Assembly (NCBI GenBank): GCA_002733185.1
Contig: NVUT01000008.1
Coordinates: forward strand, 60,854-95,086
Reading direction: 5' to 3'
DNA: 34,233 nt
DNA from: Flavobacterium sp.
GTDB taxonomy: Bacteria; Bacteroidota; Bacteroidia; Flavobacteriales; Flavobacteriaceae
The position numbers were made by a program, and so were the translations under genes. Below the pieces are notes generated by a model. It saw nothing but the letters and a program-made list of their open reading frames with translations. It was not told the DNA's origin and did no database searches. Of this stretch, positions 16,560 through 25,658 are shown one piece after another; within the stretch, counting starts at the first letter, position 1; each line of letters begins with the position of its first letter.

Positions 16560-17699
16560 ATGAAATTCAATACCAAAACAATTCACGGCGGACAAGAACA
16601 CGATAAAGCATTTGGTGCAGTAATGCCACCAATTTATCAAACCTCGACATACGCACAAACAACTCCAGGAGGGCATAAAGGTTTTGAATATTCTAGGACT
16701 CATAATCCAACTCGGGCAGCATTAGAAAGAAGTTTTGCAAGTTTAGAAAACGGGAATTTTGGTTTGGCTTTTGGTAGCGGATTAGCAGCAATAGACGCTG
16801 TAATGAAATTATTAAAACCTGGTGACGAGGTGATTTCGACCAATGATTTGTATGGAGGTACATACCGTTTATTTACTCAGATTTATGCTGGTTTTGGTGT
16901 GAAATTTCATTTTATTGGAATGGAAAACGCAGATAATATTGAAGATTTTGTAAACGAAAAAACAAAATTAATTTGGGTTGAAACACCAACCAACCCAATG
17001 TTGAATATTATTGATATTAAAAAAGCAGCAGCTATTGCAAAAAAACATAATATTCTTTTAGGGGTTGATAATACTTTTGCGACACCTTTTTTGCAACAAC
17101 CTTTAGATTTAGGAGCAGATATTGTAATGCACAGTGCTACAAAATATCTAGGAGGCCACAGTGATATTGTAATGGGAGCTTTGATTGTGAAAGATAAAGA
17201 TTTGGCAGATAAACTATATTTTATTCAGAATGCAAGTGGTGCTATTTGTGGTCCACAGGATAGTTTTTTAATGCTTCGCGGAATTAAAACCCTACACGTA
17301 AGAATGCAACGTCATTGCGAAAACGGAAAAGCAGTAGCTCATTATTTAAACAATCATCCAAAAATTGAAAAAGTATATTGGCCAGGATTTGAACATCACC
17401 CCAATCACGAAATCGCTAAATCTCAAATGAATGATTTTGGAGGAATGGTTTCGTTTACTACAAAAGGAAACAGTTACGAGGATGCAATAAAAATTGTTGA
17501 GAATTTAAAAGTATTTACGCTGGCTGAAAGTTTAGGAGGCGTTGAAAGCTTATCTGGACACCCAGCAAGTATGACTCATGCAAGTATTCCTAAAGAAGAA
17601 AGAGAAAAAACAGGTGTTGTTGACTCTTTAATTAGATTGAGTGTTGGTATTGAGGATGAAGCAGATTTAATTGAAGATTTACGAAAAGCAATAGGCTAA
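16560..17699 (+). CDS. Cystathionine gamma-synthase / gamma-lyase family enzyme
   Basis: This is a complete 379-residue PLP enzyme of the Cys/Met metabolism family. The PLP lysine is Lys195 in HSATKYLGGHSDIVMG. Other signatures are QTSTYAQTTPGG, YSRTHNPTRAALE, the PLP-aspartate in LLGVDNTFATP and SLGGVESLSGHPASMTHAS near the end. The close similarity of gamma-synthases, gamma-lyases and O-acetylhomoserine-using members means the exact reaction (cystathionine formation or cleavage) cannot be fixed by eye. Gamma-synthase or lyase (metB/mccB type) is likeliest. It is a single-gene unit with its own promoter, and its stop lies 7 bp from that of the convergent outer-membrane gene. Confidence 0.9.
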   Translation: MKFNTKTIHGGQEHDKAFGAVMPPIYQTSTYAQTTPGGHKGFEYSRTHNPTRAALERSFASLENGNFGLAFGSGLAAIDAVMKLLKPGDEVISTNDLYGGTYRLFTQIYAGFGVKFHFIGMENADNIEDFVNEKTKLIWVETPTNPMLNIIDIKKAAAIAKKHNILLGVDNTFATPFLQQPLDLGADIVMHSATKYLGGHSDIVMGALIVKDKDLADKLYFIQNASGAICGPQDSFLMLRGIKTLHVRMQRHCENGKAVAHYLNNHPKIEKVYWPGFEHHPNHEIAKSQMNDFGGMVSFTTKGNSYEDAIKIVENLKVFTLAESLGGVESLSGHPASMTHASIPKEEREKTGVVDSLIRLSVGIEDEADLIEDLRKAIG

Positions 17700-17706
17700 T
17701 TAATAG

Positions 17707-18489
17707 CTATTGAAGGTAATAAATATAACCAAAATTTAACCAATAATGCCATTCATTGGCTTTGTTTTCAGATACTTCTGGGTTCAAACCATCTACCCAG
17801 TTTGAAAAATAATATTGGACACGACTGTCTAACATTAAATCACTCATAGGAGTTAATTTATAACGTACACCAACACTTGCTAAAAAAGCCCAGGTGTTTC
17901 CGGCTTCATTTTGCATAGAAGTAATGGGATCGTATTTTCCACCATAGAAATTACTATCAAACCCTAATTGTTCATCATAAGTTATATTTGGGTCATAAGA
18001 AATCCAGTGAACACCCGCACTGATAAACGGAGCCAATTTAGCGCCACCAGCGGTAAAATCTCGAATACTTAGAGGAAAATATTCCAATTGAGCACCAATT
18101 TCGAAAATTCGAGTTTCCCCTTTCATAGACCTTAAAAAATCGGGTCCAGCTCCTTGTTGGTCTGGAGCAACCCATCTTCCTAAATGATCGAGTTTTGTTT
18201 TATGGTAATCTATTTCTGATCTAACTTTAAAGTGATCATTAAAATACTTATCACGCGTATAACAATTACAATCTGCTCTATAGGCAAAATTCATATAATG
18301 AATAATTCCAATTGCAATACTTGTATTTCCGAAGTTAGTTTCATTGTCATTACGTTGCCCAAAATCTGAGTATAAAGCTAAGGGGCCAACAATAACTCCA
18401 ACCTCGTGTGAGAAGCCAAATTGGCTGTAAATTTCTTGTTTAGAAAACACAAGAAACAAGACCACCAATAACATTATTCTGGTATTCAT
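17707..18489 (-). CDS. Outer-membrane protein, THC0290_0291-like
   Basis: This 260-residue protein has a signal peptide (MNTRIMLLVVLFLVFSKQEI...YS) and a beta-rich mature part (FGFSHEVGVIVGPLALYSDF, HYMNFAYRADCNCYTRD, GVRYKLTPMSDLMLDSRVQY) ending in an aromatic-rich strand. It resembles a flavobacterial family that I remember as THC0290_0291, commonly found beside gdhA and sometimes mislabelled 'glutamate dehydrogenase'. The ATG at 18489 gives a clean signal peptide, and an exact promoter element lies just upstream at 18519, so the in-frame ATG at 18561 is rejected. The function is unknown. It is divergent from gdhA. Confidence 0.75.
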   Translation of the reverse strand: MNTRIMLLVVLFLVFSKQEIYSQFGFSHEVGVIVGPLALYSDFGQRNDNETNFGNTSIAIGIIHYMNFAYRADCNCYTRDKYFNDHFKVRSEIDYHKTKLDHLGRWVAPDQQGAGPDFLRSMKGETRIFEIGAQLEYFPLSIRDFTAGGAKLAPFISAGVHWISYDPNITYDEQLGFDSNFYGGKYDPITSMQNEAGNTWAFLASVGVRYKLTPMSDLMLDSRVQYYFSNWVDGLNPEVSENKANEWHYWLNFGYIYYLQ

Positions 18490-18518
18490 TTTAATTGTAG
18501 GTTTAGGTTGAGACGTAA

Positions 18519-18526
18519 CAAATATA
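18519..18526 (-). promoter_or_regulatory. Bacteroidetes -7 element for the outer-membrane gene
   Basis: On the minus strand this reads TATATTTG, an exact TAnnTTTG match 29 nt before the chosen ATG at 18489. It supports that start over the upstream one. Confidence 0.55.
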
Positions 18527-18572
18527 TAAAAACTAATGTAACCGTAAAATTTATAACTCATAATTAGTTTAT

Positions 18573-18604
18573 TTATTGAAAAATAAGATCCTTTTTTTCA
18601 ATAA
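18573..18604. promoter_or_regulatory. 11-bp perfect inverted repeat upstream of gdhA
   Basis: TTATTGAAAAA (18573-18583) and TTTTTCAATAA (18594-18604) form a perfect 11-bp inverted repeat with a 10-nt spacer. It ends four bases before the gdhA -7 element and lies in the gap shared with the divergent outer-membrane gene. Its position fits an operator; a hairpin in a long transcript is the alternative. Confidence 0.5.
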
Positions 18605-18608
18605 ACCT

Positions 18609-18616
18609 TATATTTG
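18609..18616 (+). promoter_or_regulatory. Bacteroidetes -7 element for gdhA
   Basis: TATATTTG is an exact TAnnTTTG match. It leaves a leader of about 100 nt before the gdhA ATG. No good -33 TTTG is seen; the inverted repeat occupies that position. Confidence 0.55.
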
Positions 18617-18720
18617 CAAAAAAATTAATAGTAACGTTTTTAATAAATTAATTTTTATCAAACAAACAGAATAATTAATAGCGAACAACATATGACCGCT
18701 TTAATAAATATTATATACAT

Positions 18721-20064
18721 ATGAAAGAAAGTATAAAAGAATTCATTTTATCTGTTGAAAAAATGAACCCAAACGAGCCTGAATTTATGCAGGCAGTTAC
18801 TGAAGTAGCCGAAGTTGTTATTCCATTCATAGAGGATAATAAAGAGTATCAAGGTAAAAAATTATTAGAACGTATGGCAGAACCAGAACGTACTATTATG
18901 TTTAGAGTTCCATGGACAGACGATAGTGGCGAAATTCAAGTAAATAGAGGTTATAGAGTTGAATTTAACTCTGCAATTGGCCCTTATAAAGGTGGATTGC
19001 GTTTTCATCCAACGGTAAATCTTAGTATTTTAAAATTTCTAGGATTCGAACAAGTATTCAAAAATAGTTTAACTACACTTCCAATGGGAGGCGGTAAAGG
19101 TGGATCTGATTTTAATCCAAAAGGAAAAACAGATGCAGAAGTAATGCGTTTTTGTCAAAGCTTTATGTCAGAACTTTCAAGACATATAGGGCCTAACACC
19201 GATGTTCCAGCAGGAGATATTGGAGTTGGAGGTAGAGAAATAGGTTTCCTTTTTGGTCAGTATAAAAGATTAAGAAACGAATTTACAGGTGTTCTTACAG
19301 GTAAAGGGCTTTCTTATGGAGGATCATTAATTCGTCCAGAAGCAACAGGGTATGGAAATGTATATTTTGCTAAAAATATGTTAGCAACTAAAGAAACTTC
19401 TTTTGAAGGGAAAACAGTGGTAGTTTCTGGTTCAGGAAATGTTGCTCAATATGCAACTGAAAAAGCAACTCAATTTGGTGGTAAAGTTGTAACCATGTCA
19501 GATTCTGGAGGATATATTTATGATGAAGCTGGAATTGATGCGTCTAAATTGGCTTATATAATGGAGCTTAAAAATGTAAAACGTGGTCGTATTAGCGAAT
19601 ATGTTTCTGAATATCCTTCGGCTAAGTATTTTGCTGGAGAGCGTCCTTGGTCGGTTAAATGTGATGTAGCACTACCTTGTGCAACTCAAAATGAATTAAA
19701 CAAAAATGAAGCAGAAACATTGGTAAACAATGGTTGTATGTGTGTAAGTGAAGGAGCTAATATGCCTACTACACCAGAAGCAATTGAAGTATTTACAACT
19801 CATAAAATATTATTTGCGCCAGGAAAAGCATCAAATGCTGGAGGTGTTGCAACCTCAGGATTAGAAATGTCTCAAAATTCACTTCGTATAAATTGGACTG
19901 CGGAAGAAGTAGATTCAAAATTACATACTATTATGAACGACATTCATGAAGCTTGTGTAACCTACGGTAAAGACGAAGCAGGTTATGTGGATTATGTAAA
20001 AGGAGCAAATATTGCTGGCTTTGTGAAGATAGCAGATGCTATGTTAGCTCAAGGAGTGGTATAA
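18721..20064 (+). CDS. gdhA: NADP-specific glutamate dehydrogenase
   Basis: This 447-residue hexameric-type enzyme interconverts 2-oxoglutarate plus ammonium and glutamate, and is a main route of ammonium assimilation. The substrate-binding stretch is GPYKGGLRFHPTVN. The catalytic lysine is Lys126 in PMGGGKGGSDFNPKGK. PAGDIGVGGREIGFLFGQY and the nucleotide-binding GSGNVAQYA (near 237) follow, with the C-terminal SNAGGVATSGLEMSQN. Length and motifs are those of the short bacterial NADP type. It is a single-gene unit with a promoter, an upstream inverted repeat and a strong terminator. Confidence 0.97.
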   Translation: MKESIKEFILSVEKMNPNEPEFMQAVTEVAEVVIPFIEDNKEYQGKKLLERMAEPERTIMFRVPWTDDSGEIQVNRGYRVEFNSAIGPYKGGLRFHPTVNLSILKFLGFEQVFKNSLTTLPMGGGKGGSDFNPKGKTDAEVMRFCQSFMSELSRHIGPNTDVPAGDIGVGGREIGFLFGQYKRLRNEFTGVLTGKGLSYGGSLIRPEATGYGNVYFAKNMLATKETSFEGKTVVVSGSGNVAQYATEKATQFGGKVVTMSDSGGYIYDEAGIDASKLAYIMELKNVKRGRISEYVSEYPSAKYFAGERPWSVKCDVALPCATQNELNKNEAETLVNNGCMCVSEGANMPTTPEAIEVFTTHKILFAPGKASNAGGVATSGLEMSQNSLRINWTAEEVDSKLHTIMNDIHEACVTYGKDEAGYVDYVKGANIAGFVKIADAMLAQGVV

Positions 20065-20087
20065 AATAAATTCTTTTTATAAATAAC

Positions 20088-20122
20088 AAAAGGTTGTCTT
20101 TTTCCAGGCAACCTTTTTCTTT
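20088..20122 (+). terminator. Intrinsic terminator of gdhA
   Basis: AAAAGGTTG (20088-20096) pairs with CAACCTTTT (20109-20117), a 9-bp stem with a 12-nt loop, followed by a T-rich tail. It lies 23 bp after the gdhA stop. Confidence 0.85.
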
Positions 20123-20182
20123 TAAACTTAAGTAAAATAAATAGTATTTTAGCCTGTTATACTTATAGAAATTAATGAAACT

Positions 20183-22480
20183 ATGAAGCATTTACTAGTA
20201 GGATTCTTGTTTTTACAAGCCTTTTTATTACAAGCCCAAAATTTTGAAGATAGTTGGACGGGTTATTTTTCCTATGTTTCAGTAAAAAGTATTACACAAG
20301 GAAACGATAAAATATATGCTGCAGCCGAAAATTCGGTTTTTACTTACGATCTTTTTACTCAAGAAACAGAAACTATATCTACTATTAATGGACTTTCAGG
20401 TAAATCTATTTCAACCGCATATTACAGCGAAATATTTGGACTGTATATTATTGGTTATGAAAATGGGCTGTTAGAAATTATCAAAGACGACGACGATCAA
20501 GTTTTAAAAGTTGTAGATATTCTGAATAAACCAACAATTCCTCCAAACAGTAAAACTATAAACGATTTTTATGAGTATAACGATAAATTATACATTTCAA
20601 CTGGATACGGAATTTCAGTCTATGATTTAGCAAATTTAGAGTTTGGCGATACTTATTTTATAGGCTCTCTAGGAGCACAGATCAATATCACTCAAACTAC
20701 CGTACTGGAGGATTTTATTTATGCTTCATCGTCTACTAACGGAGTTAGAAGAGCTTTGGTTGCGAATGATAATCTTATAGATTACCAACAATGGTCTTCA
20801 ATTACAAATGGAGGTTATAAAGGAATTCAAACCTTAGGGAGTGAATTGTATTTAGCTAAAAATAACGACCAAATCTTTAAATTTACGCCGAGTGCTGGTC
20901 TTGAATTTGTTGAAAATATTAATTCATCTATAGTTGATTTTGAAGTCGATACTAATATTTTAACAATAACATCCACCTCTACTATTAAAGCATATTCAGA
21001 AGGATATAATTTACTTTCAGAAATAAATTCATTACCAGATTTCGATTACGTATTACAATCAGGATTAGCTTTTGAAGATGTGTTTTATCTAGGAACTACA
21101 GAGTTAGGAATGTTCAAAGTTCCTTTCGGAACTTCACAAGTAGAACAAATTTTGCCTGACGGCCCTTTATTAAATCAGCCATTTGCCATTGATGCTTCCC
21201 CTGGTCAGTTATGGGTTGTATTTGGCGATGTAGATTTAAATTTTAATCCTTATCCTTTAAGTGAAAGAGGAATAAGTAATTTTAAACAAGAGATTTGGAC
21301 AAATTTAAGTTACGAAGAAATCACCAGCGAAATTGGAGGTGCGGCAGTAAATGACATCAGTTATGTTACTATTAATCCTACTAAAAATAATGAAGCTTAT
21401 ATGAGTTCATATCAGAAAGGTTTATTGAAAATTAAAAATCAAGTACCCATTATTTTATATGACGAAACAAATAGCCCTATAGATATACCTGGAGGGAACG
21501 AAGCCGTTGGTATTCGTTTGTATGGCTCCGATTTTGATAGAGAAGGAAATTTATGGGTTGTGCAATCTAGAACAGATGAAGGCTTAATAAAACTAACTCC
21601 TGAAGGTCAATTTCAAACCATAGACATATCTAACATTATAGATGCGGTTGGAAACCAAGCTTTAAGTGAAGTTAGAATAAGTAGAGAAGGATATGTATTT
21701 ATTGGTGCTGTTGACAAAGGGTTAATAGGATATAATCCTACCACAGGCGTTTTTAATTTAATAGCGGAAGAAGTTGGAAACGGAAACCTCCCAACAAATA
21801 ATATTAGAGCCTTAGCATTTGATAATCAAAATAGATTATGGATAGGAACCACCAAAGGGTTAAGAGTATTGTTTAGTATTGGAAATTTTTTCGAAGACGG
21901 AGCAAATATCGAGTCTCAACCAATCATTATTTTAGAAAATGGGGTGCCACAGGAGTTATTATTTCTTCAATCGATTACAGATATTGAAGTAGATGGTTCT
22001 AATAATAAATGGGTTTCTACGGCAACTTCGGGAGTGTTTTATTTTTCTTCCAACGGACAAGAAACATTATTGCGATTTACAGCAGACAATTCTCCTTTGC
22101 CTTCAGATAATGTATTAGATATTGCGATAGATAGCTCAACAGGAATCGTATATTTTGCAACTGCTAATGGCTTGGTTGCCTATAAGGGAAGTTCCACAGC
22201 ACCGAAAGACGATCTTGAAAACGTATATGTGTTTCCAAATCCTGTACGTCCAGAGTTCTTCGGAAATGTAACCATCGACGGTCTTACCGCAAAAGCAAAT
22301 GTAAAAATTACCGATATCACAGGGAATCTTGTTTTTGAAACTACCTCGGAAGGAGGAAGCGTACAATGGGATACTACCGCTTTCGGAAGACATAGAGTCG
22401 CTTCAGGTGTGTATTTAGTGTTGATAACCTCAGACGATAATCTGTTGACTAAAGTGGCAAAAATTATGATTATTAGGTAA
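20183..22480 (+). CDS. porZ: T9SS component PorZ (beta-propeller protein)
   Basis: This 765-residue exported protein has the PorZ layout. A signal peptide (cut near LLQAQNFEDSW) is followed by two seven-bladed propellers built of two-component-regulator-type repeats (about 25-330 and 335-660, for example LAFDNQNRLWIGTTKGLRVL). The last 85 residues (VYVFPNPVRPEFFG, ITDITGNLVFET, GVYLVLITSDDN) form a C-terminal sorting-like domain. In Porphyromonas, PorZ (776 residues) is part of the cell-surface attachment complex that delivers A-LPS to T9SS cargo. It therefore belongs to the same pathway as the sorting-domain proteins at 1598 and 26276. Its TAA overlaps the recO ATG (TAATG). Confidence 0.88.
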   Translation: MKHLLVGFLFLQAFLLQAQNFEDSWTGYFSYVSVKSITQGNDKIYAAAENSVFTYDLFTQETETISTINGLSGKSISTAYYSEIFGLYIIGYENGLLEIIKDDDDQVLKVVDILNKPTIPPNSKTINDFYEYNDKLYISTGYGISVYDLANLEFGDTYFIGSLGAQINITQTTVLEDFIYASSSTNGVRRALVANDNLIDYQQWSSITNGGYKGIQTLGSELYLAKNNDQIFKFTPSAGLEFVENINSSIVDFEVDTNILTITSTSTIKAYSEGYNLLSEINSLPDFDYVLQSGLAFEDVFYLGTTELGMFKVPFGTSQVEQILPDGPLLNQPFAIDASPGQLWVVFGDVDLNFNPYPLSERGISNFKQEIWTNLSYEEITSEIGGAAVNDISYVTINPTKNNEAYMSSYQKGLLKIKNQVPIILYDETNSPIDIPGGNEAVGIRLYGSDFDREGNLWVVQSRTDEGLIKLTPEGQFQTIDISNIIDAVGNQALSEVRISREGYVFIGAVDKGLIGYNPTTGVFNLIAEEVGNGNLPTNNIRALAFDNQNRLWIGTTKGLRVLFSIGNFFEDGANIESQPIIILENGVPQELLFLQSITDIEVDGSNNKWVSTATSGVFYFSSNGQETLLRFTADNSPLPSDNVLDIAIDSSTGIVYFATANGLVAYKGSSTAPKDDLENVYVFPNPVRPEFFGNVTIDGLTAKANVKITDITGNLVFETTSEGGSVQWDTTAFGRHRVASGVYLVLITSDDNLLTKVAKIMIIR

Positions 22481-23199
22481 TGATTGTCAATACCAAAGCC
22501 ATTGTTTTTTCATCCCTTAAATATGGAGAAGCAGACCTTATTGTAAAATGTTTCACACAATCTTCAGGTTTAAAAACCTATTTGCTTCGGAATGTATTGA
22601 AAACAAAAAAAGGAAAACTTAAACCTTCCTATTTTCAAGTATTAACACTTCTAGAAATCGAAGCTTCTCATAAAGATAAAGGCACTTTAGAATATTTAAA
22701 AGAAGTTAAAATATCGTACCCTTATAAATCACTTCATACTCAAATATTAAAAAGTAGCTTAGCGATTTTTATAGCCGAAATACTTTCAAATTCCATAAAT
22801 GAAGAAGCGGAAGACAAAGAATTGTTTCAATATATTGAAGCTTCTTTAATTTGGTTAGATACCAATGCTGCAATAGCCAATTTTCATATCTTATTTTTAT
22901 TAAATTTAAGTATGTATTTAGGATTTTATCCAGATACTTCCACTGTTTCAAAGAAATACTTTAATTTAATAGAAGGTAATTTTCAAGATTATAACGACGG
23001 AAAATATTGTGAATCAGGACAAGCTATTGTTGACCTAAAAAGATTTTTCGGCATAGATTTTGATGTAATATCGCGAATAAAACTAACAAAAAACCAACGA
23101 TCGGATCTATTAAATTTGTTATTGATTTATTATCAATTACATTTGCACGGCTTTAAAAAACCAAAGTCTTTAGAGGTCTTAAACCAAATATTTCAATGA
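22480..23199 (+). CDS. recO: DNA repair protein RecO
   Basis: RecO loads RecA on SSB-coated DNA together with RecR. The 239-residue product has the N-terminal OB-fold segment (IVFSSLKYGEADLIVKCFTQ, then GLKTYLLRNVLKTKKGKLKP). A helical C-terminal domain follows, with FLLNLSMYLGFYPDTSTV and the closing YYQLHLHGFKKPKSLEVLNQ typical of Bacteroidetes RecO. The Cys4 zinc site of some RecO proteins is absent. It starts within the porZ stop (TAATG) and its stop overlaps the receptor start as ATGA, so the three genes form a tightly coupled operon. Confidence 0.95.
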   Translation: MIVNTKAIVFSSLKYGEADLIVKCFTQSSGLKTYLLRNVLKTKKGKLKPSYFQVLTLLEIEASHKDKGTLEYLKEVKISYPYKSLHTQILKSSLAIFIAEILSNSINEEAEDKELFQYIEASLIWLDTNAAIANFHILFLLNLSMYLGFYPDTSTVSKKYFNLIEGNFQDYNDGKYCESGQAIVDLKRFFGIDFDVISRIKLTKNQRSDLLNLLLIYYQLHLHGFKKPKSLEVLNQIFQ

Positions 23200-25604
23200 G
23201 CATAAAACTGCCCATAGTTTTCATATTTTTCTTCCTTTCTTTTTCTTCAATCATTGCTCAAAAGATTCAAGTTTTTGAAAAAGAAACACATTCTCCAATT
23301 TCTGGAGTTGCCATATTTAATAACGATAAAACCATTTCAGGAATTACAGATTTTGATGGTTTTGTAGATATTTCAGGGTTTTCAGCAAACGAAAAAATCA
23401 CATTTCAGCATATAGCTCATAGTACGATTACACTTTCCAAAGAGCATATTCTAGAATCTAAAAAAACAGTGTATTTAGAATTGGATGCTAGTACTCTTGA
23501 TGAGGTGATTTTATCAGTTTCAAAATTTAAACAAGACAAAGGAGATATTCCTCAGAAAATATCGAGCATTACCAGCGAAGACATCATGTTTACCAATCCT
23601 CAAACTTCTGCAGATTTACTTGAAAGCAGCGGAAATGTGTTTATTCAAAAAAGTCAGTTAGGGGGAGGAAGTCCAATAATTAGAGGGTTTTCAACCAATC
23701 GTTTGTTAATTGCGGTTGATGGAGTACGATTTAATAATGCGATTTTTAGAGGCGGGAATGTGCAAAGTATTATTTCAATCGATCCTTTTACCGTAGACCA
23801 CACTGAAGTTATTTTAGGACCAGGTTCCGTAGTTTACGGGAGTGATGCTATTGGAGGTGTAATGAATTTTTACACCAAAGATGCTAAATTTTCTTTTGAA
23901 GAAGGAACCTCTTTTTCTGGAAATGCAACCCTAAGATATGCAACCGCAAGTGAGGAAAAAACAGGGCATATAGATTTTAATATAGGACTAAAAGAATGGG
24001 CTTTTTTAACCAGTGTCTCCTATACTGATTTTGGAGATTTAAAAATGGGAAAATACGGTCCAAACGATTTTTTACGCCCTGAATATGTAGAAACAATTGA
24101 CGGAGTAGATGTCGTGGTTACAAATGACGATCCAAGAGTGCAAACGCCCACAGGTTATAACCAGATTAATGCGATGCAAAAAATTAGGTTTATGCCAACT
24201 GAAAATTGGGATTTTAATTTAGGTTTATTTTACACAACCACCAGCGATTATCCAAGGTATGACCGTTTGACTAGAAAGAAAGACGGGCAATTTAGATCTG
24301 CTGTTTGGGATTATACTCCCCAGGAATGGATGAGTGGAAATCTTGAAATAACACATAACGGAACCACTTTTTACGACAAAAGTATCTTGACTTTATCCTA
24401 TCAAAATTTTAAAGAAGGAAGAAAAGATAGAAGCTTTGGTGAGACTACTTTATACGAAACCAAAGAGAAAGTAGATGCCTATACTTCGGCATTGGATTTT
24501 ATAAAAAAGTTTGGAAAAAGCAAACTGTTTTACGGACTTGAATATATTTATAACAAGGTTAATTCCAACGGAAAGAAAACCGATATTTTCAATGGAGATA
24601 CTGCCGAAACAGCCTCACGTTATCCAGATGGATCTACTTGGCAATCGATGGCAGCCTATGTAAGTTTACAATCTAAATTAACCGAAACCCTCTCATTACA
24701 AGCAGGATTGCGTTATAATTACATATTATTATATGCCAATTTTGATACTCCTTATTATGATTTTCCTTTTACCGAAGCAGATATCAATACAGGAGCCTTA
24801 ACAGGTAGTGCAGGGTTAAATTGGCAAGCAAGCAATATTTTAGGATGGCGGTTTAACTTTTCAACTGCATTTAGAGCACCTAATATTGATGATATTGGAA
24901 AGATTTTCGATAGCGAACCGGGATCGGTAGTAGTTCCAAATCCAGATTTAAAACCCGAGTATGCCTATAATGGTGAAATTGCAGCCACCTTAAATTTTGA
25001 AGACATAGTAAAATTTGATTTTGCGGGATATATGACCTTTTTGGAAGATGCTTTAGTACGTAGAGATTATAGTATTGATGGTCAAACCGAAATTATATAT
25101 CAAGGAGAATTAAGCAATGTACAAGCCATTCAAAATGGAGGAAAAGCTAAAATTTATGGTTTTGAAGTAGGAGTTGAAATCAACTTTTCTAAAAGCGTCC
25201 AACTTACCTCACAATATAATATTACCGATGGCTATCAAGAAGAAGAGGATGGAAGTAGAGTAGCAATTAGACACGTAGCTCCACAATTTGGGAACACGCA
25301 TTTAACCTGGAAATTCAACAAACTAAAATTAGATGCTTTTGCAGAATACAATGGGGAGTTTAGTTTTGAAGACTTAGCACCAGGCGAACAAGGAAAACCT
25401 CATTTATACGCTTTAGATGAAAACGGAAACCCATATTCGCCCTCTTGGTACACTTTAAATTTTGGAGCACAATACCAAATCACCCAAGCATTACAAATTA
25501 ATGCTACTTTAGAAAACATTACCAATCAACGTTACCGAACCTATTCTTCTGGTTTGGCAGCTCCTGGACTTAATTTTATTGCTGCGGTTAGTTATAAGTT
25601 TTAA
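23196..25604 (+). CDS. TonB-dependent outer-membrane receptor (heme/hemoglobin-receptor-like)
   Basis: This 802-residue receptor has a signal peptide (to about 21, ...SIIAQ), a carboxypeptidase-regulatory-like domain (about 22-95) and a plug (about 108-230). The plug contains GGGSPIIRGFSTNRLLIAVD and EVILGPGSVVYGSDAIGGV. A 22-strand barrel follows, ending in aromatic AAVSYKF. FRAPNIDDIGKIFD followed by NPDLKPEY matches the paired FRAP and NPDL boxes of hemoglobin/heme receptors, but the histidine usual between those boxes is missing, so the ligand is uncertain. It begins with an ATGA overlap behind recO. Its last 73 bp recur as a diverged copy at 27408-27480. Confidence 0.92.
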   Translation: MSIKLPIVFIFFFLSFSSIIAQKIQVFEKETHSPISGVAIFNNDKTISGITDFDGFVDISGFSANEKITFQHIAHSTITLSKEHILESKKTVYLELDASTLDEVILSVSKFKQDKGDIPQKISSITSEDIMFTNPQTSADLLESSGNVFIQKSQLGGGSPIIRGFSTNRLLIAVDGVRFNNAIFRGGNVQSIISIDPFTVDHTEVILGPGSVVYGSDAIGGVMNFYTKDAKFSFEEGTSFSGNATLRYATASEEKTGHIDFNIGLKEWAFLTSVSYTDFGDLKMGKYGPNDFLRPEYVETIDGVDVVVTNDDPRVQTPTGYNQINAMQKIRFMPTENWDFNLGLFYTTTSDYPRYDRLTRKKDGQFRSAVWDYTPQEWMSGNLEITHNGTTFYDKSILTLSYQNFKEGRKDRSFGETTLYETKEKVDAYTSALDFIKKFGKSKLFYGLEYIYNKVNSNGKKTDIFNGDTAETASRYPDGSTWQSMAAYVSLQSKLTETLSLQAGLRYNYILLYANFDTPYYDFPFTEADINTGALTGSAGLNWQASNILGWRFNFSTAFRAPNIDDIGKIFDSEPGSVVVPNPDLKPEYAYNGEIAATLNFEDIVKFDFAGYMTFLEDALVRRDYSIDGQTEIIYQGELSNVQAIQNGGKAKIYGFEVGVEINFSKSVQLTSQYNITDGYQEEEDGSRVAIRHVAPQFGNTHLTWKFNKLKLDAFAEYNGEFSFEDLAPGEQGKPHLYALDENGNPYSPSWYTLNFGAQYQITQALQINATLENITNQRYRTYSSGLAAPGLNFIAAVSYKF

Positions 25605-25608
25605 TTGC

Positions 25609-25616
25609 TAATTTTG
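25609..25616 (+). promoter_or_regulatory. Bacteroidetes -7 element before the small lipoprotein
   Basis: TAATTTTG matches TAnnTTTG, 5 bp after the receptor stop and 42 nt before the lipoprotein ATG. The -33 position would fall inside the receptor 3' end, where no TTTG is seen. Confidence 0.4.
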
Positions 25617-25658
25617 TATATTGGTTTATAGATATAATAAGTAATTAAACAAAACTAT

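Noticed and set aside
18490-18561. Upstream start for the outer-membrane protein opposite gdhA
   Set aside because: An exact promoter element lies inside that extension, and the ATG at 18489 gives a clean signal peptide.
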